From Kondoa malvinella (Eukaryota > Basidiomycota > Agaricostilbomycetes > Agaricostilbales > Kondoaceae), in NCBI GenBank assembly GCA_039545315.1, contig BCIM01000007.1:398745-462744 (forward strand): DNA of 64,000 bases, in the 5' to 3' direction. Shown here one piece after another: positions 34,419 through 45,532 of this stretch (positions are counted from its first letter, which is position 1; the number at the start of each line of letters is the position of its first letter). A model generated the notes under the pieces. That model was not told the origin of the DNA. It ran no database searches and saw only the letters and a list, made by a program, of their open reading frames with translations. The position numbers and the translations under genes are program-made.

Positions 34419-36912
34419 CTATGCTTTACCGCTTGTCGGTTGTTGGAGTTGATGCAATCGAGGCACGCCGCTATCTGCATTCGCGTGGGAGAGAACGTTG
34501 TGAAGGGCAGAAGCTGGCATCTGAAAGGACGCAGAGCGAGAAGTCGGGCGTTGAGCTGGCATTGTCCGAGGAGTCTGGTCAGAACGAGCTGGAGGTGCGG
34601 CGGGAAAAGCACTTGGACCGGGTACAGGCGTTGAGCTGAGGGAAGAAGCAGCTTGGCTGAGTCGTTTCAGCAGCGCTTCACCTGCTCCAGAGGGTTGATC
34701 CGGTCGACGAGATGGTACTTGAGGTTGACGGGATGGCGGAGTAGAATATCGCGGATACTGTTCGCCGTTGTTGGCAGCTTGTACATATCCATTGATGCGC
34801 TTGTCCTTATTTGCCTCGTGTTGAGGTCTCTTCTCGCTGCTGGAAGGTACGACAGCCTGTACTTGAGATGTCCTAGATGGAGCGGTTGCAGCTGGGCGAA
34901 TGGTAAAGCCTCCGATCTGAGGTCCTTCCACTTGTCTGGGAGTGACCTGACTAGTGCGACGTGCATGCAAAGGTGAAGCTGGGTCGATAGGTACCTGTTG
35001 TGACCTGAGCTGCGACAATTCTGGAGCCAGCAGGAAAGGGTCCGTTGTAGGCTGATCTGGATAGAAAGTGGGAGGAAATGACATGGCCTTAAAGTCGCGT
35101 TGGATTTCTAGGTCGGGTAGCTGCCAATCCGGCCGATTGGTTCGATCGATCGTAGGCTGCCAACGCTCTTCTGCTGGAGCCTGCTTCTTCGGATCTTCGT
35201 TCGTTGGATAGAAAGGAGAGGGGCCAGGTGCTTCGTCCACAGGAAGGTATATCCGATCTACGCAACTGCGTTAGATGGGCGCCTTGGCAGAAAAGATACA
35301 CCTTACCTTCTGGCTTGTCCCAATACTCGTGATATGCCTTTCTCATATCTGCTTCCACCTTTCTAAGCGGTTCAGCTCTTAATTCTCGCTTATCCTCCTG
35401 CCAATTACACCAAACATCTCTCTCATCTGATGCTTGCAACAAGTCCATCTCAGCCAGCCGACGTTCTAGATATGCCTTTGCGCTTTTCTCACGAGCTTCT
35501 TTCTCTGCAGCTAATTTCGCAAGCAGAGTCACGAGTATAGGGTGTTCGTCGCTTTTCAATAATTCCTGCTCGATGGCTAATGTAGCCAGCGCTCTGCAAA
35601 TACGTGATCAGCATAGTTGAGCCGACTGCTTGGGATGGCACTTGCCTTGCTCGAGTGATCTCATTCTCTGCTCGCTTTCTTTCTCTCGCAGTGCGACCGC
35701 CGACAGATAGAGCAGCTGTGCTTCAAATTGAGCCGCTTGATCCATAGAGCATGCTGAGACCTACGAGAAGCCTCTCTGCTAACATTCTTTGACCCTCCGG
35801 CCTTTGACCGAGCCAGCGAAGGCTTGACGACCTTTGGCACTCGGAGTCCTAATCGCTGTTGAACTACGCTTGAAGCACTGGTACTGCTTCTAGACGCCCG
35901 TTTGTCTTCCTCGATGCTGCTATCGGAATGATGTTCGTCTTCCGATGAAGGCTCCACTCGAACATTCTTGAGTCGACCTTTTCTTTTGGGCGGATCAGGA
36001 CTCGGTCTAGTGCTGGAAGTAGCAGAAGCTTTTCCTCGAGTTGTTGTCTTCTTGGGCGCTGGCTTCTCTGCACTAGTGCGTTTGGCGCGGGTTCTGGTAG
36101 CAATTTCTGGACTTGTAGAGCCGGTCGATCTCGAGACACTGACACCCCTCATGCGGCTGCTCGACTCTTCAGGCGGTACAAGTGAGATGGCAGGTTTCGA
36201 GCTAGACGCAGATATCGCAGGAGAATTATCGGCCTCTTCGGGTTCAGACTCTAGCGGTTCGCTAATTCGAGGTCGCTTCTTTGCGGGTGAGCTCTTGATT
36301 TGAGGAGTTGCTCTTCGTCTCAAGCGCCTAGGCGAGACTTGGCCAGAATCGTTGATCGGCTCAGGCTCTTCTTCTGCTTCACTACTGACTGATGGAGATG
36401 GGAGAGCCGGCTCGCGCTGAAGCCGCTGCATCTCAGACTGAGTACGCTTACGAGCCCCTTGATCTGAATCAGCTGCTTAGACGGGCAAGATATGCGATGA
36501 GCGGAAGTCTGACCTTCAGAATTGAAGAACGCTGCTGGTGAAACCGAATCTGCCGATCGTACCCTCAGATGTGTCGGTATAGAGTTGTGGGTCGCAGGAG
36601 CGTCTGAAAGAAAAAAAACGGCATGAGCCAATACTCCAACTTTAAAAGGTTATACAGAATAAACTTGCCCTCAACATCCATCGTCACTTCAGGAGTAGAG
36701 ACACCATTGGCTTCGACTGCAATTACAGTAGCGATTGGTGATTCGGTGCGAGCGGAATTGTCTCGCGACATTGACTCTTCTGTCGCATCATCTTGGGCCG
36801 CATCTAGCGAACCAGGAGAAGTATTAGGCGGCTCAGCAACAACTCTGGGTGTCTTCCTAGGTCGACCTCTTCCTCTCTTGATCGCAGCGGGTGTAGAAGA
36901 GCTGGCTTCCAT
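34419..36912 (-). CDS. Sds3-like protein with AT-hook, histone deacetylase complex subunit
   Basis: Nuclear protein of the Sds3/Dep1 family, scaffold of Rpd3L-type deacetylase complexes. N-terminal exon (Met 36912) carries an AT-hook, KRGRGRPRKTPR. A long low-complexity region with Lys/Ser/Glu clusters and a bipartite NLS (AKKRPR, PPKRKGR) follows. The Sds3 domain is in EAQLLYLSAVALREKESEQRM, LAIEQELLKSDEHPILVTLLAK, KAYLERRLAEMDLLQASDERDVWCNWQED and RAEPLRKVEADMRKAYHEYW. The C-terminal exon is proline/serine rich and disordered, ending at 34419. One intron (35592-35645, 54 nt) needs a GC-AG pair. Convergent with HSK3. Confidence 0.75.
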
Positions 36913-37870
36913 AATTGCCAGCAAACTCCCTTTGACCGCGTCAGAAATGAGCACTTGGCTCCAATAAAATTCTGCGAGCTTACCAAAGCGCACGAGTCAA
37001 GTCAGAGCGAGTTCAAAGCGTAATAGCTGGTCGGCTCTGCTCAACGAGTGACGAAAGGGCCGTGCGCCAAATCCCGAACAAAGAACAGAGCAGGGGACTT
37101 CCTGAAGCTGAACTGGGCATAGCCAGAGTATTATCAGCTGCTGCATTGACTTTACGACATTTTAGATCCGGGGGATAAGTGCCAGAGACACCTAGCCGCG
37201 CACTTTCCATACAAAGGCTGTGGTAAACATGGAGAACAGCGATAGAAATGCCGAAAGACGATTATAGGAGAAAAGAAATAGACAGGATGATGCCTTACAG
37301 TGCTGTGAGGCCTCTGAGCAAGCTCTACGATTTTTACGGATCGTGGTGAGTGAGAAAGGGAACAAATTGCGCGGAGGCATGCGAAGTTCTGTTGATTCAT
37401 CGTCATCGAGTGTCTATCAAGTACGACGACTGAATGCTAGAGACAGCCGCATAGCTAGTGACTTTATAGCATTCACCCGCTTTCGCTCTCTCTCGTACTC
37501 ACGTAGCTTCTTCTGAGCTTTGATCGGCCGCAGCTTTTGAAGCCTTTGCTTATGCAGAAAAATCTGGTGTCGCTCAAGCGATCTACAGTGAGACTATAGC
37601 ACTGTCCATGTAATCAATCCGACGAGTTTTGCGTGCGAATTGATACTTCTAGCCTTAGACATTCGAAATTTCTCAAGCTGTAGTGAGACAAGAAAACTGA
37701 TTTTGATAAGATACACGTATTGCAGAGCTTTAGCCAGCCTGTGTGACAGTCAAAGCCGCCTGTTGGCCTTTTAAAGAGTTGCGTGGAGATGAGCGCGTCG
37801 CGTCAGTCACGTGCAGCCCGAGCGCTCCTTCGAAAAGCTTCTTTCTTTCAAACCATTGCAGGAGCTCAAA
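36913..37870. other. Divergent intergenic region, 0.96 kb
   Basis: Lies between divergent starts of the Sds3-like and HIRIP3-like genes. Several short open frames on both strands (for example 37152-37406 minus) show no family features. No RNA gene seen. Confidence 0.4.
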
Positions 37871-39455
37871 ATGGCCAGCAAAGCGCGCGTCGAGAAGGAA
37901 GTGACGAACATCTGTACAGCTGGTTTGAAAACCGGCGAAGTCCAGCACATTACAGTGAAATACTTGATCAAAACAGGTCCGTGTCTTTGGCTCTTGTAGC
38001 TCAGACTGACTGATGATCCCATGTGATTAGTGAGCGAGAAGCTCAAGTGTGATACTGCAGACGTCGCAGCGCATAAACAACACATTAAGGATTTGGCGAG
38101 TCGCTTACTGGTCCGCCTCAAGCCTACATCTGCACGACCTACGAGACTGATATAAGACGATAGAATGAAAAAACCGAAGAGCCAGCTGCTGAAGCGCCGC
38201 CTGAAGTTTCGCCTGACGAGGTGACTTCAGAATCCGAAGATGACATCGAAGAAGTGCCAAAACCTAGTGTGAGCAGTTCGACCATCGAGCGACATACTGT
38301 GCTGACCGTCTGAACACCTAGACGAGCAAGGGCAAGAAAAAACAAGCTGTTGCTGCATCTTCCGACGACGAGGAGGCTTCTGAAGAAGAAGAGGTCGTCT
38401 TGAAACCCAAGAAGAAGGCCTCTAGAAAGGCTGCTGAAAGCCAAGATGAGATTGAAATCGACAAAGAGCCTGCTAAGAAGAAGCGTAAAAGCAGCGAAAA
38501 GCCTGCCAAAGCTACAAAGGCTACTAAAGCTGCTAAGGGTACTTTCAAGGTTTGTCTTCGCACTTTGTATTGTAATTATCCTGATGGTACGTAGAGCGCT
38601 GAGTTCATCAACAGCGAAGGCGACCCTATTTCGGCACCAGCCGCTCCATCTGATGAAGAGGCTCCTCCACCCAAAAAGAAGAAGCGGACATCTAAGGCAA
38701 AAGATGCCGATGAAACTAGCGAAAAGCCCAAGAAGGCAAAGGAGACCAAGCCAAAAGCTAAAAAGGCCGCTGCGGGAGATGAAGACGAGGAGGTGACCAG
38801 ATTGAAGGTGAGCGAATCGTCCCTTTTATCAGTGTCTAGTGCTCATTCGGAACAGAGCTTCGTCAAAGCTTGTGGTGTGCGCTTCATGCAGAAAGAAATC
38901 GCCGACATGTCGGTGAAAGAGCAACAGAAGTACCTGAAAGCGAAACTTGCAGACCTGGGAATGACTGGAAGACTTGTGAGTGCACAAAGCATCCAAGTCC
39001 ACCCAGAAGGCTGAAGCAATTACTCCAGAGTGCGGCAAAAGCAAAGGAGATCAAGGCAAAGCGAGAACTTGACAGTGAGCACTGAGCAATATCGTAGTAC
39101 AAAGCTTAACGCGCTATATCCAGAGGAGATGGCGGATCTGCAAGCATCAGGAGCACCCGATGTAGAAGCTAGCAGTGGGCGAAAGACTCGCAACCTAAGG
39201 CAGAAAGATGAGGATGAAGGCTGGGTGAGAAAGAAGCCCAAGACTCGAGTAGCGGACAGCGAAGAAGATGAGGAAGGCAGCGAAGAGGCGGAATTAGACG
39301 AGAAGACGAAGCGCAAGGTTGACAAGCAAACGAAGCGGAATGTCAACGTAAGTACAACACAGATTGATCCTTGTACCGTCTGACAATGCGCACAGGCCTT
39401 CTTTGGTAGCATAGGAGGTGTTAAAGGCTTGTTGGGCGATCTAGATATGCTTTAG
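37871..39455 (+). CDS. HIRIP3-like chromatin protein
   Basis: Nuclear protein with a Lys/Glu/Ser-rich disordered middle. The N-terminus from MASKARVEKEVTNIC includes VQHITVKYLIKTVSEKLKCDT, a short helical domain like the DEK-C/HIRIP3 N-terminal fold. After several acidic and basic stretches (for example KPKKKASRKAAESQDEIEI), the C-terminal block reads SFVKACGVRFMQKEIADMS and EQQKYLKAKLADLGMTGR, matching the HIRIP3 family motif linked to histone H2A/H2B and HIRA binding. A short tail ends GSIGGVKGLLGDLDML with TAG at 39453-39455. At least eight introns. Chromatin assembly role is inferred from that motif. Confidence 0.6.
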
Positions 39456-39614
39456 ACTTCATGCTGAAGAATTACAATTGCTCGAGAGCTTGCAATTTGC
39501 GTGTTCTACAAAACTTCACAACTTTGATGCTTTGCCAAGGTCTATTAACGATGGACAAGAGAGAGGAGAAGAAGTACACCGCATGAGCCTATGTCTCTGA
39601 CGTGGCTAAAGGCT

Positions 39615-41496
39615 CTAGTTGATACCTAAAGCCTTGACTTTCTCGTCTAACTTTTCCCGGATGTGGTCCAAGAAGCCCTCCCTGTAATCCAGTGTCAGCC
39701 GAGTATGGAACGAAATCTGATGATCACTCACGTGGTAACGTAGTGCTCCCTCTTCATGTCTTTTCCGTATATTGACAAGGCTAAATCTTTTGTCATCACA
39801 CCGTGAACATCAACAGCCTCCACACAGCATGCCTCGAGCGCTTCAGCAAACTTCTTCAGAGGTTCGTTGTTGTCGGTCTTGGCGCGGAAAATGAGACCTC
39901 TGGTCCACGCGTAGATGGAAGCAATAGAGTTTGTTGAAGTCTCGCGACCTTTCTGGTATTCTCTCCAGTGTCTGTGAAGAGTCATGAGCTACAGTGTTGT
40001 GTACCTTGAGAAGTTATTTACCTGGTGACGGTTCCGTGAGCAGCTTCAGATTCCATAATCTTGCCATCAGGTGTCATGAGCTCAGACGACATGAGACCGA
40101 GGGAGCCGAAGCCTTGCGCAACGATATCTGTGAATAGAGATGTGAGAAACCCGACAAAGAGAGCAAAATTGCTAAATTTACCGGAAATCACGTCTCCATC
40201 ATAGTTCTTGAGAGCCATGAGGTATCCGCCTTTTGACTTGATCATCTGCGCGACCATCTAGAGCCCCAGTGCACGTCAGGGCATGTCTGGATCAAAGAGA
40301 GAAGACAGACGTCATCAATCAATCGATGTTCATACCAAATGCCCAATTTTTCAAACTCTGGCTTGTACGTAGACTGGTAAATCTCTTCGAACTGATCCTT
40401 CCATACACCATCATAGCCTTTGAGGATAGTGTTCTTGGTGCTCATGTACATTGGGACTTTTTTGGCAATGGCCATTTTGAAACTTGCATGGGCAAAGTCT
40501 TGAACGGATTGAACAGTGTTGTACATGGCCAAACCTTGACCAGCAGCAGGGAAATCAAAGACTTCTTGTCGGATTTCTTTACCGCCGTTCTTGGGCGTAA
40601 AGACCAATTCGAGTTTACCAGGTTCTTTAGTGACAATGTCGGTTGCGCGGTATTGATCTCCGTGAGCATGACGGCCGATAATGATGGATTCGGTCCAGCC
40701 TGGGACACTCTTGGGTACTTTCTGTACGAGGATGGGTTCACGGAAAACGGTGCCTCCGAGAATATTTCGGATAGTGCCGTTTCTATTCCAAAAAACGTCA
40801 ATGGATATTCCGGCTTTTGCACTCCAGACGTACGGTGACTTCCACATCTTCTTGAGCTTGAATTCTGCTTGGGATGAGTACCGCGAAAGGAAGAGAAATG
40901 GCCGAAAGACTGACCTTCCACTCTTTGCTCATCAGGAGTAATGGTAGCGCACTTGACACCGACACCATACTTCTTGATGGCCTCTGCGGCCTCGAAAGTG
41001 ACCTTGTCGTCGGTCTCATCACGGTACCTAATTTATCGGGATTAGTCAAAGTTGCATGATTGTGATCGAATGCATGAAACTTGCTCAAGACCGAGATCGT
41101 AGTATTTGAGGTCGATATCAAGGTATGGGAGAATGAGCTGCAAGCAATTATTGAGCGAGACTAGACGGGAATATAATTGGTCACTTGCCTCTTTCTTGAT
41201 TTTATGCCAAATAACTCTGTGCTTGGTTTATAAGCCTGCCGTACTGTATACGCAATCACAAGAGACTTATTGTCATCTCATCTCCATCTGTGGGGAAAAA
41301 TACGGAGAGTGAGCACCGCCTTCGCAAAGAGACCTGCTGACTGACCTAGTTCGACAACAGGGTTTGCGACCTTAATTTTGGTGCTCATTGCTGCAGAAGA
41401 TGCCATTCTATAAGTCAATTGGTTGGCAGGTACGACCGAGAGCTTTGGTAGAAAGAGTCCCTTGGCGGAAGAGATCAAAAGCGAGTTTCGGAGCAT
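39615..41496 (-). CDS. IDP1: NADP-specific isocitrate dehydrogenase
   Basis: Oxidises isocitrate to 2-oxoglutarate and makes NADPH. Visible: [15 protein letters not shown] (substrate and cofactor site), [35 protein letters not shown] (metal-binding Asp), [27 protein letters not shown] and the C-terminal [20 protein letters not shown] then [13 protein letters not shown], stop at 39615. The first exon reads [21 protein letters not shown], a likely mitochondrial presequence, and then an in-frame [13 protein letters not shown] that would start a cytosolic or peroxisomal form. Six or more introns of 50-70 nt. No ATP-grasp or NAD signature that would indicate IDH. Confidence 0.93.
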
Positions 41497-42121
41497 GCGA
41501 GCGATGGTTCAATGTTTATGCGCTAAAAGGGCAGAGGCGTCCTGTCTCTGTAGGACGTGTTACTGAGCAGGGCAGCTCTCGGGTATGCCAGTATATGCGA
41601 CAGCAGGCGTGTCGGAGTCCTTCAAGAAAAATTCCAAACCTTCTTGACTCGGTCGAATATCGCAAAGGGACGGCAAGCCAAATATTCAAGCTGGATTGCG
41701 GAGAAGGAACACAAGCGATAAGCTCAATAGGCCTGCACAAGCGGTCTTATCATCCAGCAAATAGCCTTATCCTCTTCGGCGGTCGGCTTGAATTTGTCAT
41801 TCAATTGATTCGATTGTTGTTTTCTTCTTGCACCTCGAGGCACACCTCGTGCATACCTGGAATACAAGCAGAAGAGTGCATGATCACTTCTTTGATCCTA
41901 GCATGCAACCGTCATGGCTCGCCCTACCTGTCGTACCTCGGCGCGTAATGAAGCCCAAACGCATTACAGCAAGCGGTAGTAACAAGCCCAAAGTCGAGCC
42001 ACAACCTGCTCGCAAGCCAAAGAAGCCAGCAGAGAAAATCAGGGTGCTTTGTTAATCTCGCATTGCCTGCAAACCTCTCAGCTCATTCCTTTATTGAAAG
42101 CCCATCCTGACACCGTCCATA

Positions 42122-42621
42122 ATGCCTGCAACGCTCTTTCATCCACCTATGCCACGTCTTAAACCTCAACCTTTAAAGACTTCAATGATGATCAAGAAAC
42201 GGATCAAAGCTCGACAAGCTAGGCTGGACGAGTCGAGGTTGCTTGCCGAGTGGTTGGAGCATCATCATACGGAAGTCAAATTTGAGCAGCGGCTGGCGAC
42301 TTTGGTACCTTCCTTTGAGGTTTCGCAAGAATTGCTAGCGGGTCGTCAGTGCTACCAACATTGATTTCGCTGCCGCTTAATCGCTTGGATGCAGATCTAC
42401 CCTTCCGTGAACGACTTAGGACAATTGCAGAGAGCAGAGCGAGAGAACAAGCGCGCGAGAAGGTACGCTTCTCTCTCCTTCTCGAAATTCGCCGGTTCAG
42501 ATCTCGATAGATGCCTATCCCGCCTGAATTGCTCGCTCTATCAGCAAGAGCAAAAAAGCGCAAGATCGTCAATCTAACAAAGCGAAACAAAGAGAAGAAA
42601 GCCGCGAAAGATCAATCATAG
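42122..42621 (+). CDS. Small basic hypothetical protein, possibly mitochondrial
   Basis: About 140 residues over three exons. MPATLFHPPMPRLKPQPLK, then KKRIKARQARLDESRLLAEW and FEQRLATLVPSFEVSQELLA; after an intron DLPFRERLRTIAESRAREQA; after a second intron MPIPPELLALSARAKKRK and a Lys-rich end, TAG at 42619-42621. The basic, helical character and the N-terminus resemble mitochondrial ribosomal proteins, but I cannot name the family. A separate plus-strand exon at 41948-42040 (MKPKRITAS, rich in Lys/Pro) might be an upstream exon. Confidence 0.5.
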
Positions 42622-42733
42622 TAAAATCTCAAATCGAGATTTTTTGGTTCGTTGCATATCCTCAAACCCAATAAAGTTACAGATGACAATAAATACGGAC
42701 ATCAACCTCACAGCACCACACAATCTTTTTCAA

Positions 42734-45131
42734 TCATTGAGCAAACCGAATGCTCGGCATATTGCGATTCGAAGGCGGTTGTGGGAAATTGAGGTCTGAG
42801 AAATCTTCCTCTTCTGCAATAGAAGCTGTCTCTTCGTCCAATCCGACTGCTCGACTCGGTCGTCTTGAAGTGACAGGCGAAGGTAAAGAAACGCTGCCTG
42901 TAGTCCAGACTGAAGAGTTACTGGGACGGCGAGGTGATTCAGGCTGTTTGTCGTACGAGGGGATTTCAGGTAGCGGACAATTAGGTGGAGGAGCAAGAAC
43001 GGCTCGAAGCTGGGCTTGATGGACAGAGGGAGAAGTTGGTGCGGAAGAGTTGGCTGAACCAGTGGTGAAGCGACTGCCGGACGACCCATTCGATGAACGT
43101 GAAGCCGATGTGTCTGCTGAATAGGCGCTGTACAAGCTATTACGATACACGCGTTTGCTTTCCGATTCGGCTGTTGATGGTCTGGAATTGGATTGACTCG
43201 GCGGAGCAGGCAAAGGACCCGAAGGCGCAGGTGACGAGGGCGCTTTGCGTAGTGATGGCGAGCGAGCAACGATACCCGAAGTGAAACTAGGCGAAGAGAC
43301 GTGGCGAGGTGGTTCAAAGCTTTGTACGGCTAGGTCGTTGTATTCGTCTTGGTCCAGATGAGATGAAGCATAGATAAGGTCGTCATCGGCACTATGTGTC
43401 GAGATGAAAGAGTAGCGCTTTGAGGATGTGTGAGGTTGAGCGCTGTTGTGAGAGTCGGCTCTTCGTCGCGGTCGAATAGAACGCTCGGGAGGTTGCGAAG
43501 GAGTCGCTGAGGATGGAGAGTCCTCCTGTGTGTAGCTTGCAAGACTTTCGTCGGCCAAAGAGACGGCAGCAAATGGATGTGCTGAAACTGTTCTGTCGCC
43601 TGTAATGTCTGAGTGATGAGTCGGCTTTCGGCTACGTTTCGAGCTGATAGTAGACGGTGTTGAAGCTGGTATGCTTTCGCCCCGTAATTCGAGAACAAGT
43701 CCTTTGAGAAGCTTCATCCAAGCGGTCAAGTCGGGCACATCATTCACTGCCAGCCAAGAGATGAGCTCTTGACTTGTACGAAAGCTGATATAGGCTTACT
43801 GGAGAAGAACCAGGCGCCTTTGCCTTGCGAACCTGGAGCCGTGCTCATCGAATCGGGCGCGCTGACCATGCCAGTGACTTTCAAGACATAGAGCTTCTTA
43901 TCCCTATAGCGATGTCATCAGCGACGCAGGGCCAGAGTATGCACGGAACGCACGCTATCTCGTCGGTGACACAGATAACCGAGTCTTTTGTCAACCTCAG
44001 CCGGTCTAATTCCAACAGGTTGTGCTGATTCGACTTGTAAGTGTGTAGAGCGTGCTGCATTCCAGCTTGACCGCCAGCTTCTGTGCCATCAATTGTAGTG
44101 AGCGTGATGAAACGAGGTCGCCAATTGCTTTGTTTGCTGAGCAGAGTGAATGGCCCGAGCACTTGATGTTTGAGCAGGAACTCGCCTTTTCTATGAGCAA
44201 GGAAGATACAAGTCAGTCAGAATAGCTTTGCATGGGAAGAAGCGCACTTTTGATACTGCATCATGCTGTTCCTTGATGCTGGAAATCTGGGCAGGTAATC
44301 TCTAGGTTGGGAGCCAAAGTCGGTAGATGATCTGGACCTGATGGAGCCTGAAGCCACTGATGAGCCTTGACGCAACGACATTGTATCATTCGGATGACTG
44401 GGTCTGTACTGAGCTGAAGAAAATTGAGCTGGTAGAGGGGAAATTGGCTTTTCTTTCTTGCTGCGGAAAGCAGACATGCCAAAGAGAGATCCTCGTTTTG
44501 GTCGATCCAAGTCTTTTGGAAGAGGTGAAGGTCGGATAGAGTTGGGCGGAGAAATTGGTTGTCGCGAAGGAGATGAAAGGTTTGAAGTCGGGCTCACAGG
44601 CGCTAGAAGAGACACGATGTCATGTCGAGCTAAGGGCGCTGCCGGTGAAGAGATCCGAGACAAATTTTGTGAGGATGCGAGAGAGCTGTTGGCTGTGCTT
44701 GTCGAAGCTGTCGACCTTTCGAATGAAGCTCGGTTGTGCGCTAGACCAATTGATTCGGCGTCCAATGTGTCTGCCTTGTCTTCTTCCCTGTCAAGCTCTT
44801 CGTCCAGGCCCAAGCCATGCGTTCGGCGGGTCCTGCTGGTAAAAGCGAGACCATTTTGCTGCCCGTAATCTTCTCCCTCTTTCTGTTCCAGCGAAATCCT
44901 TGCCAAAGTCATACTCAAATCTACTTTGCCCTCTTCAAATTCAATTTCCGTCAAAGGCATATCAGAGCGAAAACTTGAGCGGGGCGTCTGTGCAGAACAA
45001 CTTGTAGCCGAAGAAGCAGAGTAGGTAGAAGCATGAGCTGAGAGTGCTGGTGACTCTTCAACGGAAGCTTCCATGTCAGGCTGTTCGGCTTCCATCATGG
45101 CCCTGAGAGAAGCGTCAATCACCCATTCCAT
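42734..45131 (-). CDS. PH-domain protein, largely disordered
   Basis: Protein with a pleckstrin-homology domain in its centre. Seen: FLLKHQVLGPFTLLSKQSNW, RPRFITLTTIDG, ELDRLRLTKDSVICV, KKLYVLKVTG and AWMKLLKGLVLELRG, the last helix of the PH fold. The flanks are Ser/Pro/Thr-rich and disordered: the N-terminal exon (Met 45131) has acidic clusters, SKKEKPISPLPAQ and RSRSSTDF; the C-terminal exon has RRPSRAVGLDEETAS and ends at 42734. The PH domain should bind phosphoinositides. I do not recognise the full architecture; a cell-polarity or signalling role is possible. Confidence 0.68.
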
Positions 45132-45532
45132 TGAACTTTACGATAGTTGGGCCCACCTGTTGAAGCGGCCCTGCCTTGTGCGCGTCAGATGTCGTTGATG
45201 CGGGCAAAGAGCGCAGCAAGGCGTCCAATGTACCGTACAGTACGTCGAGGCAAAGACAATAGGAGAGCGACCTCTATCTCAGTCCTTCGGTTCTTTCAAG
45301 TTCGGAAGAATTGCAAGGGCACGTGCAGCCGACGCCAGATGGACCAAGGGCTATCGTCCTGCAGAGACAGGGCTTGCAGATAGCGAAGGCCAGTTGACAG
45401 GGATGACAAAAGAAAATGTGAAAAACGCGCTAGAGAAGGTTAAGGTCGCGACTCCCGGATTTGGGGGTCGATCATGTGCATGATAAGGAGGACAGTTGCA
45501 TGATTGTGCCCTTTATGGCTTGCCCCATCAGC
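45132..45532. other. Intergenic, 0.4 kb
   Basis: Upstream side of the PH-domain gene and downstream side of the splicing-factor gene. No gene seen. Confidence 0.4.

Noticed and set aside
35968..36303. Plus-strand open frame within the Sds3-like gene
   Set aside because: Long only because the disordered minus-strand codons avoid stops on the other strand; low-complexity and no family features.
41388..41948. Plus-strand open frame opposite the IDP1 start
   Set aside because: Overlaps the IDP1 first exon antisense and shows no recognisable content.
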